A DNA stretch of 10,165 nucleotides from Streptomyces sp. NRRL F-6492 (GCF_001280125.1 NZ_LGEG01000045.1:1-10165), one strand, 5' to 3'; counted from the first letter of the stretch, positions 1-7,133 are shown. Numbers and translations are program-made. The notes: a model not told the origin generated them from the letters alone.

Positions 1-21
1 CCCCGTAACCCTGCTCGCCCC

Positions 22-88
22 CCCCGTCACTCCCTCCCGTCACTCCCTCCCCGTCACCCCCTCCCGTCACCCCTCCCCGTCATTCCCT
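22..88. repeat. C-rich tandem repeat, 13-14 bp unit, about five copies
   Basis: The hexamer CGTCAC/T recurs at 25, 38, 52, 65 and 78, with C/T-rich spacers between, giving a period of 13, 14, 13 and 13. The last copy overlaps the stop codon (80-82) of the TetR gene. The array is therefore the start of that gene's 3' flank. On the minus strand it reads as runs of GGG/GGGG separated by TGAC or A. Each copy carries a TGA, and the G runs could support G-quadruplex folding in the transcript. The bases at 1-21 show nothing else I can interpret. Confidence 0.8.
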
Positions 89-733
89 CAGCAGTCCGAT
101 TCCGCCGGTCAGTTCGCGCAGGCAGCGGGCCGCCAGGGCCGCCGGGGAGCCCTCGCCGCGCACCGGCGGCTCGTCCCCCGGCTCCCCCTCCGCCCAGCTC
201 TCCAGGGCGATCCGGATCGCGTCCGTGGCCGCCGCCGCCGCGAGCCGCACCTCCAGCGGGTCGGCGTCCGGACCCGCGAGCCCGGCGAGGACCTCGCGCA
301 GCCGCTCCTCGGACTCCTGGTTGACCCGGTACCAGACGGCCCGCAGGGCGGGGTCCCCGGCGGCCGCGCGGAGCAGCCCCCTGGTCCCGCGCAGCTCCTC
401 CCCGGCCTCCGCGTCCGCCGGGGTCAGCGACGTGGTGACGGACCGCTCCAGGGCGGCGGCCAGGGGCGTGCCCGGGGCGGTGGCGGCGAGGCCGGCCCGC
501 CAGCGGTCGGCGCCGCCCGCGAGGAGCGGGGCGACGGCGTCCTGCTTGGAGCGGAAGTAGCGGTAGAAGGTGCGCAGCGCGACCCCGGCCCGCAGGGCGA
601 TGTCCTCGGCCGTGGTGCCGTCCGGGCCGCGCTCGGTGAACAGCTCGACGGCCGCGCGGGCGATGTCCAGCTGCGTGGCGGCCTTGCGGCGCTCCGTCAG
701 GGAGGGGGCCCGGGAGGGCGTCGTGTCGCTCAC
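80..733 (-). CDS. TetR/AcrR-family transcriptional regulator
   Basis: This is a DNA-binding repressor of 217 residues with a typical TetR layout. An N-terminal helix-turn-helix covers about residues 20-65, including the stretch AVELFTERG, then TTAEDIALRAGVALRTFYRYF and SKQDAV. The FYRYF core (56-60) is the family hallmark of the recognition helix. The C-terminal ligand and dimerisation half is Ala/Leu/Glu-rich and does not name a ligand. I chose the GTG at 731-733 because the residues before it (an extension reaching back to 823) look non-coding, and because starting there leaves room for a promoter facing the divergent dehydrogenase. The Shine-Dalgarno sequence before this GTG is weak. The gene lies head to head with the SDR at 853, so the likely role is control of that SDR and of itself through the dyad at 782-796. 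The inducer is unknown. Confidence 0.9.
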   Translation of the reverse strand: MSDTTPSRAPSLTERRKAATQLDIARAAVELFTERGPDGTTAEDIALRAGVALRTFYRYFRSKQDAVAPLLAGGADRWRAGLAATAPGTPLAAALERSVTTSLTPADAEAGEELRGTRGLLRAAAGDPALRAVWYRVNQESEERLREVLAGLAGPDADPLEVRLAAAAATDAIRIALESWAEGEPGDEPPVRGEGSPAALAARCLRELTGGIGLLRE

Positions 734-781
734 CCGCCCAGCGTACGCCCGCGCCTGCCAGGTGTGCGCATCATGCAGACA

Positions 782-796
782 TGGCAAAACGTGCCA
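782..796. promoter_or_regulatory. Candidate TetR operator, TGGCA-N5-TGCCA
   Basis: A perfect 5-5-5 inverted repeat, TGGCA-AAACG-TGCCA, lies in the divergent intergenic region between the tetR-type gene and the SDR. The same stretch can be read as a -35-like TTGCCA for the leftward gene (complement of 782-787). It also lies just upstream of a possible -10 TACGGT (805-810) for the rightward gene. A repressor bound here would therefore affect both. A wider 9-bp inverted repeat, CGTACGCCC (742-750) with GGGCGTACG (800-808), brackets it. Assignment to the neighbouring TetR protein is inference from position. Confidence 0.5.
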
Positions 797-839
797 CTTG
801 GGCGTACGGTGACAGCGATCCACCGGAGAGCCCGACGTC

Positions 840-845
840 GAGAGG
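840..845 (+). promoter_or_regulatory. Ribosome binding site of the first SDR gene
   Basis: GAGAGG sits 7 bases before the ATG at 853. It decides that start over the in-frame ATG at 781, which has no such site and would put coding sequence through the promoter and operator region. Confidence 0.7.
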
Positions 846-852
846 CCACCCC

Positions 853-1647
853 ATGAACCAGCCCACCCGTTACGAAGGACGCCGCGCGCTCGTCACCGGC
901 GGCGGCTCCGGCATCGGCCAGGCCACCGTCCTGCGCCTGCTCGCCGAGGGCGGCCGGGTCGTCGCCGCCGACATCAGCGAGGACGGCCTCAAGGACACCG
1001 CCGACAAGGCCGGCGCCGCCGCCGTCCGCCTCACCACCGTCCTCCTGGACGTCACCGACGAGGCCTCCGTACGGGCCGGCGTCGCCGCCGCCGTCGAGGC
1101 GCTCGGCGGCCTGGACGTCCTGGTCAACGCCGCCGGGATCCTGCGCTCCTCGCACACCCACGAGACGCCCCTCGACGCCTTCGAGCAGGTGATCCGGACC
1201 AACCTCACCGGCACCTTCCTGGTGATACGCGAGGCGGTCCCGGCGCTCCTGGAGGGCGAGGGCCCGGCCGTCGTGAACTTCTCCTCGACCTCGGCGGCGT
1301 TCGCCCACCCGTACATGTCCGCCTACGCGGCCAGCAAGGGCGGCATCCAGTCCATGACCCACGCGCTCGCCGCCGAGTACGCCGGGCGGGGCATCCGCTT
1401 CACCGCCGTCCAGCCGGGCTCCATCTCCTCCGGCATGACCGACGGCACCGGCGCCAGCCGCCGCTCCGTCGGCCCCGGCCTGCCCGCCGACGCCGACATG
1501 GCGCTCTTCGCGAAGCTCGCCCCCGCCCTCGGGCAGGGCTTCGCGGGTCCCGAGACCGTCGCGGGCGTCGTCGCGATGCTGGCGAGCGAGGACGGGCGGT
1601 TCATCACCGGCACCGAGGTCCGCGTCGACGGCGGCACCCACTTCTGA
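853..1647 (+). CDS. Classical short-chain dehydrogenase/reductase (SDR family)
   Basis: This is an NAD(P)-dependent oxidoreductase of 264 residues, the normal size for a classical SDR. All family motifs are present. TGGGSGIG at 15-22 is the dinucleotide-binding glycine motif. D40 at the end of beta-2 suggests NAD(H) preference. Others are D66-V67, NAAG at 92-95, N117, S145, the YAASK catalytic motif with Y158 and K162, and PG at 188-189. The C-terminal ITGTEVRVDGG is typical of FabG-like members. The substrate cannot be read from sequence; 3-oxoacyl, sugar-alcohol or steroid-type hydroxyls are all possible. The gene is divergent from a TetR-type regulator and probably induced through it. It converges on the DUF4240 gene, with a repeat-filled 93-bp junction. 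Confidence 0.93.
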   Translation: MNQPTRYEGRRALVTGGGSGIGQATVLRLLAEGGRVVAADISEDGLKDTADKAGAAAVRLTTVLLDVTDEASVRAGVAAAVEALGGLDVLVNAAGILRSSHTHETPLDAFEQVIRTNLTGTFLVIREAVPALLEGEGPAVVNFSSTSAAFAHPYMSAYAASKGGIQSMTHALAAEYAGRGIRFTAVQPGSISSGMTDGTGASRRSVGPGLPADADMALFAKLAPALGQGFAGPETVAGVVAMLASEDGRFITGTEVRVDGGTHF

Positions 1648-1685
1648 GCCCGCCGGGGAGCCGGCCGGCCCCCGCGATCCCGCCC

Positions 1686-1733
1686 GGGAGCCGATCCGGG
1701 AGCCGATCCGGGAGCCCGTCCCGGAGCCGACGG
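1686..1733. repeat. 12-bp tandem repeat between convergent genes
   Basis: Two exact copies of GGGAGCCGATCC (1686-1697 and 1698-1709) are followed by two diverged copies (1710-1721 and 1722-1733). The array fills half of the junction between the convergent SDR and DUF4240 genes. Copies three and four contain CCCGTC (1715-1720) and GACGGG (1729-1734), which can form a 6-bp stem with an 8-base loop. That could give weak transcription termination, but no T-tract follows. Confidence 0.75.
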
Positions 1734-1740
1734 GTCCGCG

Positions 1741-2262
1741 TCACCCCGCCCCGAAGCGCTCCCACAGCCGGGGGAAGCGGACCGCCAGGGCCTCCTCGTC
1801 CGCCAGGTCGAGGGGGGTCCCCAGCGGCTCGCCCCCCGGCATCGGAATGCCCAGGTCCGGGGTCTCGGCGCCGGTCAGCTGCTCGTACGCCTCGTCCGCC
1901 GCGAAACCGATCTCCTCGCCGTCCCCGTCGATCTCCACGTCGAAGTCGTCGAGCAGCTCCGCGAGCGCGTCCGGATCGTGCACGGCCCCCTCGTACACCT
2001 CCCGGCCCTGGCCGATCAGCCAGCAGCGGAAGGAGTCGAACGCCTCCTCGCCCGCCCCGTCGAACAGCACGGCCGCCGCGCCCCACAGGTCCCAGAGGTA
2101 CGCGCGGTTGTAGCGGGCCTCGAAATGGCGCGCGTAGTCGAGCACCGAGTCGGGGTCCAGCCGGGTCAGCCTCTCCACCAGCAGGTCCGCCTGCTCCTCG
2201 GCGTCGCCCTCGGCGTCCTCCCGGGCGGCGTCGATGATCTTCCAGAACTCGGTCTCGTCCAT
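1741..2262 (-). CDS. DUF4240 domain-containing protein
   Basis: This is a small acidic soluble protein of 173 residues with no signal peptide or membrane segment. I recognise the DUF4240 pattern. It begins with an N-terminal ETEFWKIID (3-11) and an acidic helix. A conserved-looking block of aromatic and charged residues follows around 43-66 (YARHFEARYNRAYLWDLWGAA), then FRCWLIGQG (78-86) and a YEG motif. The second half is rich in Asp/Glu and includes a DDFDVEIDGDGEE run. Family function is unknown to me; these proteins often occur as isolated genes in actinomycetes. The ATG at 2260-2262 fits the usual family start, M-(x)3-5-FW. A GTG one codon earlier is possible, and no strong ribosome site decides between them. 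The gene is convergent with the first SDR and divergent from the second. Confidence 0.82.
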   Translation of the reverse strand: MDETEFWKIIDAAREDAEGDAEEQADLLVERLTRLDPDSVLDYARHFEARYNRAYLWDLWGAAAVLFDGAGEEAFDSFRCWLIGQGREVYEGAVHDPDALAELLDDFDVEIDGDGEEIGFAADEAYEQLTGAETPDLGIPMPGGEPLGTPLDLADEEALAVRFPRLWERFGAG

Positions 2263-2361
2263 CACGGGACCAGCATCCTGCCCCGGCGGGGGCGACGCAC
2301 CCGGAAAGCCCGAAATGAATCCGGACAGAAGGTGTCGTACTTTCCTGCCAGGGTGAAGACC
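2263..2361. promoter_or_regulatory. Divergent intergenic region with both upstream regions
   Basis: These 99 bases separate two genes transcribed outward, so both promoters should lie here. TACTTT at 2338-2343 could be a -10 for the rightward SDR, giving a very short leader. No convincing -35 stands 17-18 bases upstream of it, and I see no strong dyad. Confidence 0.3.
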
Positions 2362-3300
2362 ATGACCACCGAGACACCTGACAGCAAGCCCCTGCGCGGA
2401 CGGATCTGCCTGGTCGCCGGGGCCACCCGGGGCGCCGGGCGGGCCATCGCCGTCCAGCTCGGCACCGCCGGAGCCACCGTCTACGTGACCGGGCGCACCA
2501 CCCGCGAGAAGGTCAGCGAGGTCGGCCGGACCACCGAGACCATCGAGGAGACCGCCGAACTGGTGACGGCCGCCGGCGGCGAGGGCGTCGCCGTCCCCAC
2601 CGATCACCTGGAGCCCGAGCGGGTGCGCGCCCTGGTCGAGCGGATCGACCGCGAGCGGGGCCGCCTCGACGTCCTCGTCAACGACGTCTGGGGCGGCGAG
2701 CACCTCGTCGTCGCCGGCTTCGGCAAGAAGATCTGGGAGGTGGACCTCGCCGACGGCCTGCGCATGCTGGAGCTCGGCGTGAAGAGCCACCTGATCACCA
2801 GCGCCGCCGCCACCCCGCTGCTCACCCGCCACCCCGGCGGCCTCCTCGTCGAGGTCACCGACGGCACGCGGGAGTACAACGCCACCCGCTACCGCGAGAA
2901 CGTCTACTACGACCTCGCCAAGAACGCCCCGATCCGGATGGCGTTCGGCCTCGCGCGCGAACTGGAGCCGGCCGGCTGCACGGCCGTCGCGCTCACCCCC
3001 GGCTGGCTCCGCTCGGAGCAGATGCTGGACCACTTCGGCGTCACCGAGGACAACTGGCGCGACGCCGCCGAGAAGCTCCCCGACTTCGCCGTCGCCGAGT
3101 CCCCGGTCTACGTCGGCCGCGCGGTCGCCGCCCTGGCCGCCGACCCCGACCGGGCCCGCTGGAACGGCCGCTCCCTCTCCAGCGGGCAGCTGGCGAAGGA
3201 GTACGGCTTCACCGACGCGGACGGCTCGCGGCCGGACGCGTGGGGCTTCATCGTCGCCAAGGAGACGGACGAGGACGTGTCCGTGGACGACTACCGGTAG
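2362..3300 (+). CDS. SDR-family oxidoreductase, DHRS1-like
   Basis: This is a 312-residue Rossmann-fold oxidoreductase, longer than classical SDRs and resembling the DHRS1-type branch. Visible motifs are GATRGAG (20-26, glycine-rich cofactor loop), G44-R45 after beta-2 (Arg favours NADPH), and LDVLVNDVWGG (102-112) in place of the usual NNAG. YDLAK (Y183, K187) is the YxxxK pair, and LTPGWLRSE (211-219) is the PG loop. The classical catalytic Ser strand reads VEVTDG (163-168), so Thr166 or Asp167 replaces Ser. An insertion of Arg/Tyr-rich residues separates it from the Tyr. Start is the ATG at 2362, behind AGGGTG (2350-2355); a GTG at 2353 is in frame but less likely. The last codons, Tyr-Arg-stop, come from the 16-bp repeat at 3288-3332. 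Substrate is unknown. Confidence 0.9.
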   Translation: MTTETPDSKPLRGRICLVAGATRGAGRAIAVQLGTAGATVYVTGRTTREKVSEVGRTTETIEETAELVTAAGGEGVAVPTDHLEPERVRALVERIDRERGRLDVLVNDVWGGEHLVVAGFGKKIWEVDLADGLRMLELGVKSHLITSAAATPLLTRHPGGLLVEVTDGTREYNATRYRENVYYDLAKNAPIRMAFGLARELEPAGCTAVALTPGWLRSEQMLDHFGVTEDNWRDAAEKLPDFAVAESPVYVGRAVAALAADPDRARWNGRSLSSGQLAKEYGFTDADGSRPDAWGFIVAKETDEDVSVDDYR

Positions 3301-3332
3301 GCACGACTACCGGTAGGCACGACTACCGGTAG
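3288..3332. repeat. 16-bp tandem repeat with palindromic core, shared stop codons
   Basis: The unit CGACTACCGGTAGGCA occurs at 3288-3303 and 3304-3319, with 13 bases of a third copy at 3320-3332. Each copy contains the perfect palindrome CTACCGGTAG (3291-3300, 3307-3316, 3323-3332). Copy one encodes Tyr-Arg-TAG of the rightward SDR. The complement of copy three encodes Tyr-Arg-TAG of the leftward WYL regulator. Neighbouring palindromes can also pair with each other as 10-bp stems with 6-base GCACGA loops. The array could therefore act as a bidirectional terminator, though no T-tract is present. Confidence 0.85.
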
Positions 3333-4288
3333 AGCCGCCCCAAGCCCCGCGCCGCCTCCGCGAACCGCTCCCGGAGCGCGGCCGGGGCCGTCACCTCCGC
3401 CTCCGGGCCCAGGCCCAGGAGCTGCGCGAAGGCGACCTCCTCGTTCTCCACGCGCAGGGTCGCCCGGAGGCGGCCGCCGGCCTCGGCGGTGGCCGCCGCG
3501 AGCGCCTCCTCGGCCGCCGCCCGGTCCGTCACGTACGGCAGCCGCCGCGCCCCCTCCTCCGTCAGGAGCAGCACGGCCTCGGCCCGCAGCAGGGAACGCG
3601 CGAACTCGTGGGAGCGGGCGGACCAGAAGGCGGGCAGGTCGAACTCGGGGTCCCGCTCGAAGCGTTCCCCGCCCACCGCCACCGCCGTGAACCGGTCCAC
3701 CCGGTACGTGCGGAACGAACCGTCCGTCCACGCGCACGCGTACCAGACGCCCGCCTTCAGGACGAGCCCGTACGGCCGCAGCTCCCGCTCCACCTCCGTG
3801 CCGTCCCCGCGCCGGTAGCGGACCCGGGCGCACCGGTCGTCCCAGACGGCCTCCGCGAGCGCCGGCAGCAGCTCCGGCGTCACCGGCTCCTGGTACCAGC
3901 CGGGCGCGTCCAGGTGGAAGCGCTGGGCGGCCGTGCGGGGCGCGTCCCGCAGCGACGGGAGCAGCGCCGCCGACACCTTCAGCCGGGCCGCCGAGGCCGC
4001 GTCCTCCAGGCCCATGTCCCGCAGCGCGCCCGGCAGTCCGGACAGGAACAGCGCCTCGGCCTCGCCCCGGGCGAGCCCGGTGAGCCGCGTGCGGTAGCCG
4101 TCGACGAGCCGGTAGCCGCCGGAGCGGCCCCGGTCCGCGTACACCGGCACGCCCGCCTCGGAGAGGGCGAGCGCGTCCCGGGCGACCGTCCGCTCCGACA
4201 CCTCCAGCTCGGCGGCGAGTTCGGCCGCCGTCATCGACGGGCGGGACTGGAGCAGCAGGACCAACTTGATGAGGCGGGCGGCGCGCAT
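3323..4288 (-). CDS. WYL-domain transcriptional regulator (HTH_11/YafY type)
   Basis: This is a 321-residue regulator with the standard two-part architecture. An N-terminal winged helix-turn-helix covers about 1-61, including MTAAELAAELEVSERTVARD (19-38) and the wing RGRSGGYRL (53-61). A WYL sensor domain covers about 140-230, with RPYGLVLKAGVWYACAW; the signature here is WYA (182-184) rather than WYL. A C-terminal WCX-like region follows. WYL proteins bind small ligands or nucleic acid and act as repressors or activators; the target is not evident. The ATG at 4286-4288 has GGAG only 2 bases away, too close to act as a normal ribosome site, and there is no other in-frame start that keeps the helix-turn-helix. 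It may be leaderless or coupled to aceE, whose stop lies 45 bases upstream on the same strand. It converges with the second SDR. Confidence 0.9.
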   Translation of the reverse strand: MRAARLIKLVLLLQSRPSMTAAELAAELEVSERTVARDALALSEAGVPVYADRGRSGGYRLVDGYRTRLTGLARGEAEALFLSGLPGALRDMGLEDAASAARLKVSAALLPSLRDAPRTAAQRFHLDAPGWYQEPVTPELLPALAEAVWDDRCARVRYRRGDGTEVERELRPYGLVLKAGVWYACAWTDGSFRTYRVDRFTAVAVGGERFERDPEFDLPAFWSARSHEFARSLLRAEAVLLLTEEGARRLPYVTDRAAAEEALAAATAEAGGRLRATLRVENEEVAFAQLLGLGPEAEVTAPAALRERFAEAARGLGRLYR

Positions 4289-4333
4289 GACTCCATCATG
4301 CGTGCCGCCCGCCCCGTCGGAACCGCAGGACCC

Positions 4334-7048
4334 CTACAGGCCGTAGCGCTCGCGCGCCTCCTTCACGGCCGACGCCTGCACCTCGCCGCGCCGCGCGAGC
4401 TGCGCGAGCGCCGCGACGACGATCGACTGCGCGTCGACGCCGAAGTGGCGGCGGGCCGCGTCACGGGTGTCCGAGAGGCCGAAGCCGTCGGCGCCGAGCG
4501 AGGACCAGTCCTGCTCGACCCACTGCGCGATCTGGTCCGGGACCTGGCGCATGTAGTCGGAGACCGCGAGCACCGGGCCCTCGGCGCCCGCCAGGGCCTC
4601 GCGGACGTACGGGATCCGCTCCTCGCCGCGCAGCAGCGCCGCGTCCGCCTCCAGGGCGTCGCGCCGCAGCTCCGTCCAGGAGGTCGCGGACCACACGTCG
4701 GCGGCCACGCCCCACTCGGCGGCGAGCAGCTTCTGCGCCTCCAGGGCCCAGTGGATGGCCGTGCCGGAGGAGAGCAGCTGGATCCGCGAGGGGTTCGCGG
4801 GGAGGTCGACCCCGGCGGACTCGGCCGTGTTGAAGCGGTACAGGCCCTTGACGATGCCCTCGTCGATCCCGGCCGGCTTGGCGGGCTGCGGCATCGGCTC
4901 GTTGTAGACCGTGAGGTAGTAGAAGACGTCCTGGTCCTCGCCCTCGGCGGCCTCGCCGTACATCCGGCGCAGACCCTCCTTGACGATGGCCGCGACCTCG
5001 TAGGCGAACGCCGGGTCGTACGTCAGGGCCGCCGGGTTGGTGGCCGCGATCACCGGCGAGTGGCCGTCGGCGTGCTGGAGGCCCTCACCGGTCAGGGTGG
5101 TGCGGCCGGCGGTGGCGCCGACGAGGAAGCCGCGGCCGAGCTGGTCGCCGAGCTGCCACATCTGGTCGGCGGTCCGCTGCCAGCCGAACATCGAGTAGAA
5201 GATGTAGAACGGGATCATCGCCTCGCCGTGCGTGGAGTACGCGGTGGAAGCGGCGATGAAGTCGGCCATCGAACCGGCCTCGGTGATCCCCTCGTTGAGG
5301 ATCTGGCCGTTCTTGGCCTCCTTGTAGTACATCAGCTGGTCGCGGTCGACCGGCTCGTACGTCTGGCCCTTCGGCGAGTAGATGCCCAGCGACGGGAAGA
5401 GGCTCTCCATGCCGAAGGTGCGGGCCTCGTCCGGGACGATCGGGACCCAGCGCTTACCGGTCTCCTTGTCGCGGATCAGGTCCTTCACCAGGCGGACGAA
5501 GGCCATGGTCGTGGCCATCGACTGCTTGCCGGAGCCCTTGTCGAAGGCGGTGAACGCCTTCTCGGCCGGGGCCGGCAGCGGGGCCAGCGGGTGGACGCGG
5601 CGGGCCGGGGCCGGACCGCCGAGCGCCGCGCGGCGCTCCTGGAGGTAGCGGACCTCGGGGGAGTCGGCGCCGGGGTGGCCGTAGGGCACCTGGCCGTCGG
5701 TGAACCGCGCGTCGGAGATGGGCAGTTCCAGGAGGTCCCGCATGTTCTTGAACTCGTCCGTGGAGAGCTTCTTCATCTGGTGGTTCGCGTTCTTCGACGC
5801 GAAGCCCTCACCGAGGGTGAAGCCCTTGACGGTCTGCGCGAGGATGACCGTCGGCGCGCCCTTGAACTCCAGGGCGGCCTTGTACGCGGCGTACACCTTG
5901 CGCGGCTCGTGGCCGCCGCGGGAGAGGTGGAAGCACTCCAGGATCTTGTCGTCGCTCAGCAGCTTCGCCATCTCGGCGAGCGCCGGCTCCTTGCCGAAGA
6001 AGTCCTGGCGGATGTAGGCGGCGTCGCGGGTCTGGTACGTCTGGACCTGCGCGTCCGGCACCTCGCGGAGGCGGCGGACCAGGGCGCCGGTGGTGTCGAG
6101 CGCGAACAGCTCGTCCCAGGCGTTGCCCCAGAGCGACTTCACGACGTTCCAGCCGGCGCCGCGGAACTGGGCCTCCAGCTCCTGCACGATCTTGAAGTTG
6201 GCGCGGACCGGGCCGTCGAGGCGCTGCAGGTTGCAGTTGATGACGAAGGTCAGGTTGTCCAGGCCCTCGCGGGCCGCGAGCGCGAGGGCCGCGGTCGACT
6301 CGGGCTCGTCCATCTCGCCGTCGCCGAGGAACGCCCACACGTGGGAGGCGGAGACGTCCTTGATGGCGCGGTTGGTCAGGTAGCGGTTGAAGCGCGCCTG
6401 GTAGATCGCGGAGAGCGGGCCCAGGCCCATGGAGACGGTCGGGAACTCCCACAGCCAGGGGAGGCGGCGCGGGTGGGGGTAGGAGGGCAGGCCGTTGCCG
6501 CCGGACTCCTGCCGGAAGTTGTCGAGGTGCGCCTCGTTCAGGCGTCCGTCGAGGAAGGCGCGGGCGTAGATGCCGGGGGAGGCGTGGCCCTGGATGTAGA
6601 GCTGGTCGCCGGAGCCGGGGGCGTCCTGCGACTCCTTGCCCTTGAAGAAGTGGTTGAAGCCCGTCTCGTACAGCCAGGCCGCGGAGGCGAAGGTGGCGAT
6701 GTGGCCGCCGACGCCGTACTTGGAGCCGCGGGAGACCATCGCGGCCGCGTTCCAGCGGTTCCAGGCGGTGATCCTCCGCTCCATCTCCTCGTCGCCGCCG
6801 AACTCGGTGACCGAGGGCTCGGCGGAGGTGGGGATGGTGTTGACGTAGTCCGTCTCCAGCAGCTTGGGGAGGGCGAGGCCCGCGCCCTCGGCGTGCTGGA
6901 GCGTGCGGCGCATCAGGTAGGCGGCCCGGTGCGGGCCGGCGGCCTTGGTGACGGCGTCCAGGGAGGCCGCCCACTCGGCGGTCTCCTCGGTGTCACGGTC
7001 CGGGAGCTGGTCGAGCTCGCTCGGAATCTTGCCTACGGGATCGGTCAT
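4334..7048 (-). CDS. aceE: Pyruvate dehydrogenase E1 component, homodimeric (AceE)
   Basis: This is the 904-residue thiamine-diphosphate enzyme that decarboxylates pyruvate and transfers the acetyl group to the lipoyl arm of E2. It matches the single-chain E1 family end to end. GVGGHIATF lies at 112-120 and IQGHASPGIYARAFL at 152-166. The ThDP motif starts with GDGEMDEPES (242-251) and closes with INCN (270-273). H423 lies in NANHQMKK, E586/E590 in NEGITEAGS, and H659/H663 in QHADGHS. By family comparison these correspond to cofactor and active-site residues. The start ATG (7046-7048) has GGAAGG (7057-7062) 8 bases upstream. aceE stands apart from lpd and the E2 gene, with gntR between, and has its own promoter at 7134-7163. 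A hairpin can form in its leader (7084-7115). No terminator is visible before the WYL gene, so co-transcription is possible. Confidence 0.97.
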   Translation of the reverse strand: MTDPVGKIPSELDQLPDRDTEETAEWAASLDAVTKAAGPHRAAYLMRRTLQHAEGAGLALPKLLETDYVNTIPTSAEPSVTEFGGDEEMERRITAWNRWNAAAMVSRGSKYGVGGHIATFASAAWLYETGFNHFFKGKESQDAPGSGDQLYIQGHASPGIYARAFLDGRLNEAHLDNFRQESGGNGLPSYPHPRRLPWLWEFPTVSMGLGPLSAIYQARFNRYLTNRAIKDVSASHVWAFLGDGEMDEPESTAALALAAREGLDNLTFVINCNLQRLDGPVRANFKIVQELEAQFRGAGWNVVKSLWGNAWDELFALDTTGALVRRLREVPDAQVQTYQTRDAAYIRQDFFGKEPALAEMAKLLSDDKILECFHLSRGGHEPRKVYAAYKAALEFKGAPTVILAQTVKGFTLGEGFASKNANHQMKKLSTDEFKNMRDLLELPISDARFTDGQVPYGHPGADSPEVRYLQERRAALGGPAPARRVHPLAPLPAPAEKAFTAFDKGSGKQSMATTMAFVRLVKDLIRDKETGKRWVPIVPDEARTFGMESLFPSLGIYSPKGQTYEPVDRDQLMYYKEAKNGQILNEGITEAGSMADFIAASTAYSTHGEAMIPFYIFYSMFGWQRTADQMWQLGDQLGRGFLVGATAGRTTLTGEGLQHADGHSPVIAATNPAALTYDPAFAYEVAAIVKEGLRRMYGEAAEGEDQDVFYYLTVYNEPMPQPAKPAGIDEGIVKGLYRFNTAESAGVDLPANPSRIQLLSSGTAIHWALEAQKLLAAEWGVAADVWSATSWTELRRDALEADAALLRGEERIPYVREALAGAEGPVLAVSDYMRQVPDQIAQWVEQDWSSLGADGFGLSDTRDAARRHFGVDAQSIVVAALAQLARRGEVQASAVKEARERYGL

Positions 7049-7056
7049 GATCGCCG

Positions 7057-7062
7057 CCTTCC
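7057..7062 (-). promoter_or_regulatory. Ribosome binding site of aceE
   Basis: Read on the minus strand the site is GGAAGG, 8 bases before the ATG. It supports the 904-residue start. Confidence 0.75.
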
Positions 7063-7083
7063 GGACAGGTGGGGGTGGAGATG

Positions 7084-7115
7084 GGCCCTTGTCTGGCAGG
7101 ACAGGGCGAAGGGCC
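7084..7115 (-). other. Stem-loop in the aceE leader
   Basis: GGCCCT (7084-7089) pairs with AGGGCC (7110-7115). Inside that, TGTC (7090-7093) pairs with GACA (7100-7103) around a 6-base loop. If transcription starts near 7127, as the promoter suggests, this hairpin occupies the first part of the aceE untranslated leader. It could affect message stability. It is not followed by a T-tract, so I do not call it a terminator. Confidence 0.45.
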
Positions 7116-7133
7116 GGGTGTGGCCCGCCGAAG

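Noticed and set aside
730..1641. A 303-codon minus-strand frame opposite the first SDR
   Set aside because: It is antisense to a gene with every SDR motif, and its own composition is Gly/Ala/Arg-rich without motifs.
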